16,496 nucleotides of DNA from JAWUVP01 sp034112285 (GCA_034112285.1 JAWUVP010000005.1:1-16496); one strand, 5' to 3'; positions 8,301 through 14,902 are shown, numbered from the stretch's first letter. The notes: generated by a model from the letters alone, not told the origin. Numbers and translations are program-made.

Positions 8301-8479
8301 CCAAACAGGCAGAAAGCATGACAACCTCACCAACAGAACAGATACTAATGTTACTGAATACTCCTGAACACGAAGGATTGAGCTTATGCATAGATGAGGC
8401 CCTCCCATTAACGTTTAAGAAACTCTATAACTTCGCTATTGCAGCAGTCTCAATAGAGCACATTCTCGCTAATAGTTAA
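5321..8479 (+). CDS. Very large protein with degenerate HAD-phosphatase-like N-terminus and long helical repeat region, candidate effector
   Basis: A 1052-residue protein of unrecognised family. Near residues 44-52, VVVWDFWGG resembles HAD motif I (DxDxT), but the second Asp and the Thr are lost. Near 105-126, FYRIVLQVLEQSGVINLLAAPE resembles the segment after the cap in NLI/FCP-type HADs. Near 198-217, IVWVGEENP then GFQFV resembles motif IV with Glu for Asp. A remnant at 8534 carries the same blocks with motif I less eroded, which supports the assignment. The remaining ~800 residues look mainly helical and repeat a block of the type TxxFLxxLL: ETKHFLRRLL near 330, ETRFYLQWL near 689, QTKFYLQQL near 815, DTRYYLRWM near 961. 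The ATG at 5321 is preferred over a TTG at 5276, which lies inside the predicted -10. The gene is visibly more AT-rich than murJ, suggesting transfer. A PmrA-like promoter and accessory position suggest a secreted effector; catalytic activity is doubtful. Confidence 0.85.
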   Translation: MCPVPSTLDDSYEEVRRPDEHEAAAADSSIDISFEAIDSSVEYVVVWDFWGGLTRAPAPSPQPEYGYPNPVYSGYGDQKPGTYLCEISKLRGDEQGRRIIRRVKFYRIVLQVLEQSGVINLLAAPELVQPSSSALQKSKFENLFAYLEDAFPNQKIPMLDKAKAQNMAAPIGILGNGITYQQSFYKYYKSQHPNKKIVWVGEENPCPHDAEDGFQFVTATEMLDHIYVVLNHTIGMPNALSKMNLALSIMDPELDPETISLFLVNETAKKNRHIWDGDYSRCYLRSQLRAIAYEPLNTLTHDKNKDQILSLNHLRKKEIGATKLITLSEFETKHFLRRLLRICKGCNLETKLLEQFNQPKYTMFRELISQNAVMTENDLNVFQIELPGNLSAQLNSILSDLIIVASRLALIPLARTLSEILQRIENEVQERPTVQINSDQYLREILGHIFVLESTTNKTPYEELLYLLLRRLKTLDCTELKVTVTQGKVTPVEIIDLKRFGYLHFAARHKPEKLKMTFLNLIENLTEYISKFNGERVTYKNLNGERVTYINLDELYTDLKHSKAPFTETIAKWCLEEILIHLDFLRPIILNPTSIGSDTILCQRLHEFLLKQLNSRDYFILKLIISNQPRLLHFGDLTAFAEAIELNTCPKSLMLNFIKLFLFETITLKVNNILKHLECRTGDTLSYQETRFYLQWLVEVIEQDFQERSDRRHKQKLLDTLNSDFYNKLAGYVSPNFPLLANDLNSFVMLPIATPKLPYANDNVYKPRLQNGCSKGIIEFLHVQLAMISCKVEEESKLLVQELRMIPHNKLTVEQTKFYLQQLIQLLLLDKHIAHTIVHPSMQRVLAIFNNPANETLRKFISDADAVTINDLYSFIAQEIANADLPPGANRMFAGEIRTMQKRRSITHGIYSKTMVRMLLRELISKLPEQHKHLTNIDEALLDPTPKPLQTYPVTHLSYADTRYYLRWMLMPFFVTFQENRLYRDADIGKYPHAKQAESMTTSPTEQILMLLNTPEHEGLSLCIDEALPLTFKKLYNFAIAAVSIEHILANS
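6911..6980 (+). repeat. 30-bp in-frame tandem repeat inside the large gene
   Basis: Two consecutive 30-bp units (6911-6940 and 6941-6970), plus the first 10 bp of a third, share the core GGAGAGCGCGTAACATAT. They encode two near-identical 10-residue units, NGERVTYKNL and NGERVTYINL. The frame is kept, so this is a recent small duplication tolerated by the protein. Confidence 0.85.
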
Positions 8480-8533
8480 ATTCAACAGGTTTTAGTATAA
8501 CCAGGTCTGTGACGATAAGAATGAGCAATAAAT

Positions 8534-8804
8534 ATGCCTCAGCGCAAAAAAATCGTGGTTTGGAATTTAGATAGTACTATCGGCTTTAACATCGGAGACT
8601 GCCCATCACTCCCTCTTAGCGCACCGCGTCTACGATGTCGCAGCTTTCTCCTATAGGAAAACCGGTAGAGATTTTGTGTGCATCCTGGTTCCGTTTAGTC
8701 TTTAAAATCTTGGCCAAGCATGAAATTCCTAGTATGTTAGCTTCACCGTTGCTTTCACAAGATTTAAGTGAGCTTAATGAAAGCCATCAAGACGTACATT
8801 GTAC
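8534..8804 (+). pseudogene. Truncated, frameshifted HAD-like paralogue of the large gene's N-terminal domain
   Basis: An ATG at 8534 opens MPQRKKIVVWNLDSTIGF, a HAD motif I (usually DxDxT) with the first Asp changed to Asn, and stops at 8656 after 40 codons. In a different frame from about 8672 comes ASWFRLVFKILAKHEIPSML, then ASPLLSQDLSEL. This is the block that follows motif I in NLI/FCP-like HADs and matches the large protein's residues 105-126 in layout. Sequence between the two blocks is missing or scrambled. The remnant ends abruptly at the right copy of the murJ repeat at 8805. It most likely descends from a sister of the 1052-aa gene's N-terminal domain. No PmrA-like site was seen in the short gap upstream. 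Confidence 0.65.
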
Positions 8805-8939
8805 TCATGCTAGAAAAAACAGCGGTGGATTTGAATAAAGCTCTGCGCATAGGCTGATTATCACCAAACCCAGCCAGGAACACAATGCCTGCGTGCAAAA
8901 AAGACAAAATTTATCGAAAAATCAGCTAGTTACAAAACC
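8805..8939. repeat. Right copy of 135-bp direct repeat, carrying a truncated murJ start
   Basis: Matches 4561-4695 with two substitutions. On the minus strand 8850-8806 reads the first 15 murJ codons (MRRALFKSTAVFSSM) and then breaks into unrelated sequence. The fragment cannot make MurJ. The native rpsT promoter follows immediately at 8952. Confidence 0.92.
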
Positions 8940-8951
8940 TCTAATGGGTGG

Positions 8952-8980
8952 TTGACATTAAGGCTAAAAACCGGCATCAT
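8952..8980 (+). promoter_or_regulatory. rpsT promoter
   Basis: A consensus -35 TTGACA (8952-8957), a 17-bp spacer and a -10-like CATCAT (8975-8980, four of six) lie 35 bp upstream of the rpsT start. This is ordinary sigma70 architecture for a ribosomal protein gene, with no TTAA tandem. Confidence 0.6.
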
Positions 8981-9014
8981 CCGCAACTAATTTGAACCTA
9001 ATTCGGAGAACTCA

Positions 9015-9275
9015 GTGGCTAATACTGCACAAGCGAAAAAACGCGCAAGACAAAATGACAAACACCGCGCTCACAATGCATCACAACGCTCAATGATGCG
9101 TACTTACCTTAAACGTGTTGATGCCGCTATTGTTGCTCAAGATAAAGCCGCTGCGAATGACGCACTTAAACAAGCGACTTCTACTTTAGACACGATGGCT
9201 GCTAAAGGCTTAATTCATAAAAATAAAGCGGCCCGTCATAAGTCTCGCTTGAATAATAAAATTAAAGCACTATAA
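9015..9275 (+). CDS. rpsT: 30S ribosomal protein S20
   Basis: An 86-residue, very Lys/Arg/Ala-rich protein beginning ANTAQAKKRARQNDKHR, the standard S20 N-terminus, and ending NKAARHKSRLNNKIKAL. Length is normal. It binds 16S rRNA early in small-subunit assembly. The start is GTG at 9015 with GGAG at 9005-9008, six bases upstream; non-ATG starts are known for rpsT and linked to autoregulation. The usual divergent neighbour murJ has been pushed 4.4 kb away. A strong hairpin terminator follows at 9318. Confidence 0.97.
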   Translation: MANTAQAKKRARQNDKHRAHNASQRSMMRTYLKRVDAAIVAQDKAAANDALKQATSTLDTMAAKGLIHKNKAARHKSRLNNKIKAL

Positions 9276-9317
9276 AGCGCGACGATATTTAAAGGGTGTG
9301 TAATGCACCCAAAAGCA

Positions 9318-9341
9318 AAAACCGGCACTAGCCGGTTTTTT
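9318..9341. terminator. Bidirectional intrinsic terminator between rpsT and the MFS gene
   Basis: AAAACCGGC (9318-9326), a 4-nt loop ACTA and GCCGGTTTT (9331-9339) followed by TTT make a strong terminator for rpsT. Read on the minus strand it also ends in a T tract, so it can serve the convergent transporter operon as well. Confidence 0.9.
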
Positions 9342-9393
9342 GTTGTCTTTTATAAATCAAAAAAATCTTAAATATCAATGTGTTAAAGAACTT

Positions 9394-10668
9394 CTAGCTC
9401 ACACTACGACAATGCGTCTCTTTAAGGAAGAAACGGCCCAACAGCGCACACAATAAAAAGCTTAGCGGTAACAAAAAGAAAGCATGTTGAAAGTCTTGTA
9501 CGTTGTAATAATGCACGCCGCGCACAATTTCGCCGCTCCAGCCTAGGTGCAGTAAGTAACCCACCAAGGGTTGGCAAATCGCACCGCCAACCACTACCGC
9601 AAAATTATTAAAGCCCATGGCTGTGCCAACGGTTTCTTGGGTGTTATTGTCTCTAACCAGTGCAAAGCTTAGCGCTTGCCCAGAAGTACCCACCCCAAAC
9701 AAGAATAGGCACACCATCACCAGCCACATTGGCAGGTTGAAATAAACCACTAGCAGCGCAGCAATCGCGCCTAACGCCCCTGCTACATATAAAGGCACAC
9801 AACGGCGGTTAATTTTTTCAGACCACCAACCGAAGAAAGGGCTGCCAAGTGCCACGCCCAACCAAACAACAGCCATAAATTCTGCCGCCACCGTGGTGCT
9901 TACCGCGAACCGTTCACTTAAAAAGTCAACGCCCCACAAGGCACCGAACACAATCATCGGCATCCAAGCAAAAAAGGAATAAAGCGCAATAACCGGTGTT
10001 TGTTTATTTTTAAAAATAGCCCGTAAATTAAATAATTCACCGTGGCCAATTTTTTTCCTCTCTGGCACTTCAACGCCTTTTGGATAGTCGCGCACAATTA
10101 ACGGGATTAAAATCACAATCACCACACCCACAAGAAACACATCAAATAAGGTACTACGCCAGCCAATTTTAGCCACTACCACGGCCAAAGGAACTTGCCC
10201 TACCACCGCGGCGGCAGCGCCGAGGAACTGCAATAAACCAGCAATTAAAGAAAAGTATTTTGCGGGGAACCAGCGTGAAGCCACGATCAACACACCAACG
10301 AATGAAAAAGCACCCCCTGCCCCCATTAATAAGCGGCCAATTGCAGCCACGGCGTAGGTTTGTGCTTGGCTAAAGATTAAGGCACCGATGGTGCAAACCA
10401 CTGCGGCGATCGTTATCATTAAGCGCGGCCCAAAGCGGTCGTATAACAAGCCACCGGGAAGTTGCATTGGCGCGTAACCGTAGAAAAAGAAGGCTGCTAG
10501 TGTGCTAACGCCCAAAGCATTTAAGCCAAAAGAGCGCATTAAATCATCGGTCATGACCGCTGGCGAGGTTTGTAACACGAATTCAAAGAGGTAGAAGGTG
10601 GTGGCAAGCAAAATAATCATTACTGCTTTTGCTGTGTGGCCTTTGGTCATCTGATGAGGTTCTATCAT
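9394..10668 (-). CDS. Major facilitator superfamily transporter (Legionella Pht-like)
   Basis: A 424-residue protein with about 12 hydrophobic segments, the normal MFS size. The MFS motif A, GGLLYDRFGPR (72-82), lies between helices 2 and 3. The segment YLFEFVLQTSPAVMTDDLM (26-44) is typical of transporters abundant in Legionella and Coxiella, some of which (the Pht family) import amino acids or nucleosides in the host vacuole. Substrate cannot be told from sequence. The ATG at 10668 has AGGA seven bases upstream. It is a tandem paralogue of the gene at 10834-12102, with matching C-termini (KETHCRS and KETHCKS). The 165-bp gap between the two leaves operon status open. Confidence 0.9.
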   Translation of the reverse strand: MIEPHQMTKGHTAKAVMIILLATTFYLFEFVLQTSPAVMTDDLMRSFGLNALGVSTLAAFFFYGYAPMQLPGGLLYDRFGPRLMITIAAVVCTIGALIFSQAQTYAVAAIGRLLMGAGGAFSFVGVLIVASRWFPAKYFSLIAGLLQFLGAAAAVVGQVPLAVVVAKIGWRSTLFDVFLVGVVIVILIPLIVRDYPKGVEVPERKKIGHGELFNLRAIFKNKQTPVIALYSFFAWMPMIVFGALWGVDFLSERFAVSTTVAAEFMAVVWLGVALGSPFFGWWSEKINRRCVPLYVAGALGAIAALLVVYFNLPMWLVMVCLFLFGVGTSGQALSFALVRDNNTQETVGTAMGFNNFAVVVGGAICQPLVGYLLHLGWSGEIVRGVHYYNVQDFQHAFFLLPLSFLLCALLGRFFLKETHCRSVS

Positions 10669-10833
10669 TTTAGGTTCCTGTTTTGAATTGTCTAAGTTTA
10701 AGCACTGTTACCCGTTTGTATTGTCATTTTACGTTGCATCTTGGGATTGGCCTGCGCCTTTGACGCGCGTCATTGCGTTCCTCGCAACCACGGCCGTTTT
10801 CTCGATTGCAAACTTGAAGAGCATAAACGCCCT
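10669..10833. other. Intergenic gap between the MFS paralogues with a GC-rich core
   Basis: These 165 bp contain no convincing gene. The middle part, about 10735-10850, is richer in GC than the edges and open on the plus strand as part of a weak 82-codon frame that overlaps the end of the second transporter antisense. I see no clear promoter, terminator or repeat. Confidence 0.4.
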
Positions 10834-12102
10834 CTACGCTGAAGGCGATTTACAATGTGTTTCTTTAATTAAAAACTGTCCAAAAATAAACACCAGCAAG
10901 AAACTAATCGGAATCACCACCAATGCAGATTGGTAATCTGATAACGAATAAATCGGCACCCCGCGAGCGTGGGCGCCGCTCCAATGCAAGTCCATCAAAA
11001 ACCCGACCAATGGCTGCCCGATGGCGCCGCCAGCCACGACGGCTAAATTATTAAAGCCCATCGCCGTGCCCATAGTGCGATGGTTGCTGACATCACGCAC
11101 CACAGCAAAGCTTAACGATTGACCCGACGTACCCAGACCAATGCCAAATAAACATAGCGCTAGTAACGCCGTATTCATGGGCACAAACAGTACAAATAAC
11201 ATGGCCACCAAGCCAATCAAGCCCGTGCTTGATAAGGGCAGGCAGCGTTTATTGATTTTTTCAGACCACCAGGCAAAAAACGGACTACCTACCGCAACGC
11301 CGCCCCAGACAAAGGCCATTTTTTCAGCGGCGGCTAAGGTGTTTAAATCATACATTTTCGCCAAAAAGCTCACGCCCCACAACGCACCAAACACGGTCAT
11401 GGGCAGCCAAGTGAAAAAGGAATACAAGGCAATAATATAGGTTTGTGTTTTACTCAATAATTCTTTTAAGTTGGCCACTTCGTGATGTTCAGCGGGGTTA
11501 AATTCATAAACCTTGCTATCTTTAGGGTGGTTGCGCACCAACAAGGCGATAAGTACCACTAAAATAATACCCAGCACAAAAGCATCCATCATGGCCATGC
11601 GCCAACCGAGCTTTTCAACGATTTTGGCCACCACCACTTGCCCCAAAATAGCGCCAACTGCGCCTAGGGTTTGTATCATGCCGGCAATAAAGGCAAAATG
11701 TTTTGCTGCAAACCAGCGCGCGGCTAAAATGAGTGGCCCCACAAAAGATACCGCCCCACCCGCACCCATTAAAAAGCGCCCTAGTGCCAGCATCGCGGTG
11801 CTGTGTGCGTGTGCAAAAATATAAACACCCAACACACAAATGGCCATAAAGAGAGTAAGAATTTTGCGTGGTCCAAAGCGGTCGTAAAGTAATCCGCCTG
11901 GAAGCTGCATGGGGGAATAGGCATAATAAAAGAACGCTAAGGTGGCGCTAATGGAGCCGGCATGCAAGGCAAAATCGCGCATCAAAGGTGCGGTCATCAC
12001 CGCCGGTGCCACTTGCACTAAGTATTCATACAAGTAAAAACTCACCGCCAACAATAAAACAAGAACCGCTTGGCTGGTGATTTTTTTAGGTGTCGTACTC
12101 AT
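10834..12102 (-). CDS. Major facilitator superfamily transporter, paralogue of the 9394-10668 gene
   Basis: A 422-residue, 12-helix MFS protein with motif A GGLLYDRFGPR at 69-79 and the same family stretch YLYEYLVQVAPAVMTAPLM at 23-41. The ATG at 12102 has AAGGGA about nine bases upstream. It resembles the downstream transporter along its whole length, so the pair arose by tandem duplication, but the copies have diverged enough to suggest separate substrates. Both lie between rpsT and obgE on the minus strand. The assignment to the family is firm; a role in nutrient uptake in a host vacuole is inference from Legionella relatives. Confidence 0.9.
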   Translation of the reverse strand: MSTTPKKITSQAVLVLLLAVSFYLYEYLVQVAPAVMTAPLMRDFALHAGSISATLAFFYYAYSPMQLPGGLLYDRFGPRKILTLFMAICVLGVYIFAHAHSTAMLALGRFLMGAGGAVSFVGPLILAARWFAAKHFAFIAGMIQTLGAVGAILGQVVVAKIVEKLGWRMAMMDAFVLGIILVVLIALLVRNHPKDSKVYEFNPAEHHEVANLKELLSKTQTYIIALYSFFTWLPMTVFGALWGVSFLAKMYDLNTLAAAEKMAFVWGGVAVGSPFFAWWSEKINKRCLPLSSTGLIGLVAMLFVLFVPMNTALLALCLFGIGLGTSGQSLSFAVVRDVSNHRTMGTAMGFNNLAVVAGGAIGQPLVGFLMDLHWSGAHARGVPIYSLSDYQSALVVIPISFLLVFIFGQFLIKETHCKSPSA

Positions 12103-12197
12103 TGCTTAAATTCCCTTAATGTAAACGTGCGGCCGTTAAAATAAAGATGATAAATGCCTGCATCAGCTCACAATAAGTAAATTGTATTTCGGCAGGC

Positions 12198-13223
12198 TTA
12201 TTCTTCAGCATCCTCAGCAGATTGTTCTAGATAATCCATTAGGTCATAGCAAAGTTGCTCTGTGCCTTCCTTGGCCAAGGCTGCAATTCTATACACTGGG
12301 CCATCCCAATTCAAATCGCGCACAATTTTTGAGCAAATTTCGTCGCGGTCTTCTTCGGGCAGCAGATCGAGCTTGTTTAATACTAACCAGCGAGGCTTGT
12401 TAAGTAGCTCTACATCGAACTTGCCTAGCTCAGCCAAAATGGCCTTCGCGGTTTCAACCGGGTCGGTACCATCATAAGGTGCCACATCCAGCACGTGCAA
12501 CAGCGCACCGGTGCGAGACAAATGTTTTAAGAATTGAATACCAAGGCCTAAGCCTTCGGCTGCACCTTCAATTAAGCCGGGAATGTCAGCCACCACAAAC
12601 GAGCGATGCGTGCCCACATTCACCACACCCAGGTTTGGGTGCAAGGTTGTAAAGGGATAATCTGCTACTTTAGGTTTTGCTTCAGACACAGCGCGAATTA
12701 AGGTGGATTTACCCGCATTAGGCATGCCAAGTAGGCCAACATCGGCCAAGACTTTGAGTTCTAGCTTAAGCTCACGTTTCTCACCCTCTGAGCCTGGCGA
12801 GGTTTGACGTGGCGCGCGGTTAATACTGCTTTTAAAGCGGGCATTACCTAGGCCATGAAAACCACCTTGGGCCACTTTAAGCACTTGGTCAATTTCCATA
12901 ATTTCACCCATCAGCTCATCGGTATCGTAATCATAAATTTGCGTGCCGATAGGAACATCAATGGTTAAATCGTCACCACCTCTACCCATACGGTCTTTAC
13001 CCGCACCGGTTTGGCCACTTTTGGCTTTATGAATACGTTGCGTGCGAAAATCAGACAAGGTATTGAGGCTTTTACTGCCGCGCATAAACACACTACCACC
13101 ATCGCCGCCATCGCCGCCATCGGGGCCACCACGCGGAATATATTTCTCACGACGAAAACTACAGCTTCCGCTCCCGCCTTTACCCGCTACGACTCGAACG
13201 CGCGCTTCATCAACAAATTTCAT
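12198..13223 (-). CDS. obgE: Obg-family GTPase ObgE (CgtA)
   Basis: A 341-residue GTPase acting in 50S ribosome assembly and stress control. The glycine-rich Obg fold occupies about 1-158 (GKGGSGSCSFRREKYIPRGG and GDGGDGGSVF near 14-46). The G domain shows G1 GMPNAGKST at 166-174, switch I FTTLHPN at 191-197, G3 DIPG at 213-216, G4 NKLD at 283-286 and a G5-like AALAKEG near 314-320. The tail is short and acidic (EQSAEDAEE). The gene is intact. In most bacteria it follows rplU-rpmA; here the kinase module separates it from rpmA by about 3.2 kb, so it must use its own promoter. Its first 20 or so codons are duplicated, in decayed form, at 14841-14902. Confidence 0.97.
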   Translation of the reverse strand: MKFVDEARVRVVAGKGGSGSCSFRREKYIPRGGPDGGDGGDGGSVFMRGSKSLNTLSDFRTQRIHKAKSGQTGAGKDRMGRGGDDLTIDVPIGTQIYDYDTDELMGEIMEIDQVLKVAQGGFHGLGNARFKSSINRAPRQTSPGSEGEKRELKLELKVLADVGLLGMPNAGKSTLIRAVSEAKPKVADYPFTTLHPNLGVVNVGTHRSFVVADIPGLIEGAAEGLGLGIQFLKHLSRTGALLHVLDVAPYDGTDPVETAKAILAELGKFDVELLNKPRWLVLNKLDLLPEEDRDEICSKIVRDLNWDGPVYRIAALAKEGTEQLCYDLMDYLEQSAEDAEE

Positions 13224-13253
13224 AGCAAATTAGCTCTATTTATAAAAGACGTG

Positions 13254-13259
13254 AGTATA
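13254..13259 (-). promoter_or_regulatory. Probable obgE -10 box
   Basis: On the minus strand TATACT (13259-13254) lies 30 bp upstream of the obgE ATG, with no good -35. In the duplicated scrap near 14933-14938 the same position reads TCTAGT, so the promoter was lost there. That fits a functional role for the original. Confidence 0.4.
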
Positions 13260-13299
13260 CACGAACCCGCTGCAATTAGGCAGGTAAGAATTTAGACTG

Positions 13300-13331
13300 T
13301 TAATGTAGCGTTAAGAATCCTCGCTTACAAT
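13300..13331 (+). promoter_or_regulatory. PmrA-box-like promoter of kinase A
   Basis: TTAA half-sites start at 13300 and 13311 (gTTAATgtagcgTTAAG), 11 bp apart; the -10-like TACAAT (13326-13331) starts 15 bp after the second. The core TTAATgtagcgTTAA is identical upstream of kinase B. The predicted leader is about 57 nt and contains the inverted repeat GTTACagtaaGTAAC (near 13340-13354). Confidence 0.65.
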
Positions 13332-13394
13332 TGGGCAAAGTTACAGTAAGTAACGTCTTAAAAATAATAAATATAACAATAAGAAGAACATAAT

Positions 13395-14726
13395 ATGGCC
13401 GTGCCTTATAATAAAGCTAATTTGCAGGCTTTTTATCAAACTGTGCAACACTGGGCTGAAACAGCAGCTTCCATTAACTTTGCCCCCGAAGAACGAAAAC
13501 AATCACGCAAGATAACCGGCGCGCCCTTTTCAATAGTCCGTTTAAGTTCTGGCGAAATAAAAGGGATGGGCGAACTGCGCTATTATGCACTCAGTAACAT
13601 GCAAGTTGACAAGCCAGGTGCATTTGGCCGCATTAAAGCGGGTTTTCCATTGCATGTTGATTATGATACAGACCGCATATCAATAGCTTTTAACATGCCC
13701 ACCGCTATAAAAATTATGCGTCAGGATGAATCAGAACCCCACCCTCCCGTTAGTAGAACAGCGTTAGACTACATACAAAAAAAATCCCCTGGAATATTTG
13801 GTACTTTAAAACGCGACAAGTGCGCGAAACAGGACAAATATTATTATGCCATGCCACTCTATTCGGGCCAATGTTTCATTGACTATCTAATAGCTGAGGG
13901 AAATGAATATAGGGTAAATGGGGTAAAAAGAACCTACAGCAGAGCATGGATTGCCATAATGCTGAAAATCGCACTTGCCATACAAGCCGTGCATAATGCA
14001 GGCTACGTACATCTAGATTTAAAACCAGATAATATGATTGTTTGTCCAAAGAAAGGCTTTCTTGACCTAAACTTAGTCGATTATGATTTCATGGCCAAAA
14101 TTGGCGAACCAACGCCAGGAGTGGGTACAATGCGCTATGTCTGTCCAGAGCTAAAAGGTCTTTACCCTCACCAGGAAATTCCAGCCAATACAGCCATGGA
14201 CATTTATTCGTTTGGTCTATTGTTACACTTAGATATAAAGCCCTGGCTTAAGGAAAGAGAATCTTACCCTGCAATTCAACCACACTTAAACAAGCTTCTA
14301 AGAAAAATGCTTAAAAAATCCCCTGTTGAGCGAACCATTGGCATTGATGGTGTGATAGACCAATTAAGAAAAATTGCATCTATTGTTGGCCTGCAACTAC
14401 CGCCCGATAATCCTGAAGCAACAAAGCCATGGACTTATAAAGAGCCATTAACCAAAATAAGCTTCGCCATTAGAACTAAAGAACCGAGAAGTCCTCTTCA
14501 CCCGATAACATGCTCTCATTTTGACAGCCCAAGGAAATCTCCCCCCAAAAGGCGGCGTGTAGATGCTCCCGCACCCTTTTCGGGCTCGCCCACTCAACTT
14601 TCAAGGCCTTTAGCACCTCCAGGCTCGCCAGTAGGACAACCTGCAATCCATGCAACGCCTCCCGCCGGCCCAGCAATGGAATCATTTGCAACGCTTTTAC
14701 AGAGAAGGTTCGAGCAAGGGATATAA
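13395..14726 (+). CDS. Eukaryotic-like protein kinase A with C-terminal nuclear-localisation-like motif
   Basis: A 443-residue protein kinase with the key catalytic elements: a glycine-loop-like GAFGRIKAG (75-83), catalytic Lys in AIK (K106), catalytic loop HLDLKPDN (206-213, D208 and N213), the DFG position as DYD (229-231), GTMRYVCPE (244-252) as activation-segment end, DIYSFG (269-274) and Arg313. An active Ser/Thr kinase is expected, probably acting on host proteins. The tail (345-443) is Pro/Ser-rich with several SP sites. KSPPKRRRVD (381-390) matches the classical monopartite nuclear signal K-K/R-x-K/R. The gene sits between obgE and rpmA in opposite orientation, with its own PmrA-like promoter and a shared terminator. 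A diverged tandem copy follows. Kinase assignment is firm; secretion and nuclear targeting are inferred. Confidence 0.92.
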   Translation: MAVPYNKANLQAFYQTVQHWAETAASINFAPEERKQSRKITGAPFSIVRLSSGEIKGMGELRYYALSNMQVDKPGAFGRIKAGFPLHVDYDTDRISIAFNMPTAIKIMRQDESEPHPPVSRTALDYIQKKSPGIFGTLKRDKCAKQDKYYYAMPLYSGQCFIDYLIAEGNEYRVNGVKRTYSRAWIAIMLKIALAIQAVHNAGYVHLDLKPDNMIVCPKKGFLDLNLVDYDFMAKIGEPTPGVGTMRYVCPELKGLYPHQEIPANTAMDIYSFGLLLHLDIKPWLKERESYPAIQPHLNKLLRKMLKKSPVERTIGIDGVIDQLRKIASIVGLQLPPDNPEATKPWTYKEPLTKISFAIRTKEPRSPLHPITCSHFDSPRKSPPKRRRVDAPAPFSGSPTQLSRPLAPPGSPVGQPAIHATPPAGPAMESFATLLQRRFEQGI

Positions 14727-14776
14727 TTTTAAACCTGACCTAAAAATAATCTGTGCTCCAATAATCCTAAGTTACA

Positions 14777-14847
14777 CCCACAAAAAAACCCGCTATAAAG
14801 CGGGTTTTTTACAAGGCAAAAAAGATTTAAGCGGCTGGTGCAGCTTC
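14777..14847. repeat. 71-bp identical repeat, copy A (terminator plus rpmA 3' end)
   Basis: Identical base for base to 16356-16426. It contains the terminator hairpin and the last codons of rpmA. The neighbouring kinase genes are far more diverged, so this segment is either recently homogenised or under constraint. Confidence 0.9.
14783..14810. terminator. Bidirectional terminator after kinase A
   Basis: AAAAAACCCGC (14783-14793), loop TATAAA and GCGGGTTTTTT (14800-14810) form an 11-bp stem with a U tract on either strand. It ends kinase A. It is a copy of the terminator at 16362-16389 that belongs between rpmA and its convergent neighbour. Confidence 0.9.
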
Positions 14848-14902
14848 TACTTTTGGCTTTACCAACAACGATTCGAACGCGGGATTCATCGACAAATTTC
14901 AA
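14827..14902 (-). pseudogene. Fused scraps of obgE 5' end and rpmA 3' end
   Basis: On the minus strand 14902-14849 reads TTG-KFVDESRVRIVVGK, clearly the obgE N-terminus (MKFVDEARVRVVAGK) with the start ATG mutated to TTG. At 14848-14841 it passes into the rpmA 3' end, with the rpmA stop at 14829-14827. The junction lies in GAAGCTG, a word shared by obgE (CAGCTTCC at 13162 on the plus strand) and rpmA (CAGCTTCC at 16420). Neither scrap can be functional. It marks the breakpoint of a tandem duplication of the kinase module. Confidence 0.8.

Larger units (their letters stand above)
13162..14840. repeat. Duplicated module, copy A (obgE 5' end, kinase, terminator, rpmA 3' end)
   Basis: This 1679-bp unit aligns with 14841-16419. 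The copies start in matching obgE 5' sequence (offset 1679) and end in matching rpmA 3' sequence (offset 1579). Copy A contains the intact obgE start, the PmrA-like promoter, the 443-aa kinase gene and a terminator. Confidence 0.8.

Noticed and set aside
8635..8838. 67-codon plus-strand frame as an intact small gene
   Set aside because: It reads HAD-like sequence only in its middle, lacks its upstream half in frame, and runs into the murJ repeat; treated as part of the pseudogene.
10688..10936. 82-codon plus-strand frame between the transporters
   Set aside because: It overlaps the 3' end of the second transporter antisense, has no recognised domain and no clear ribosome site.
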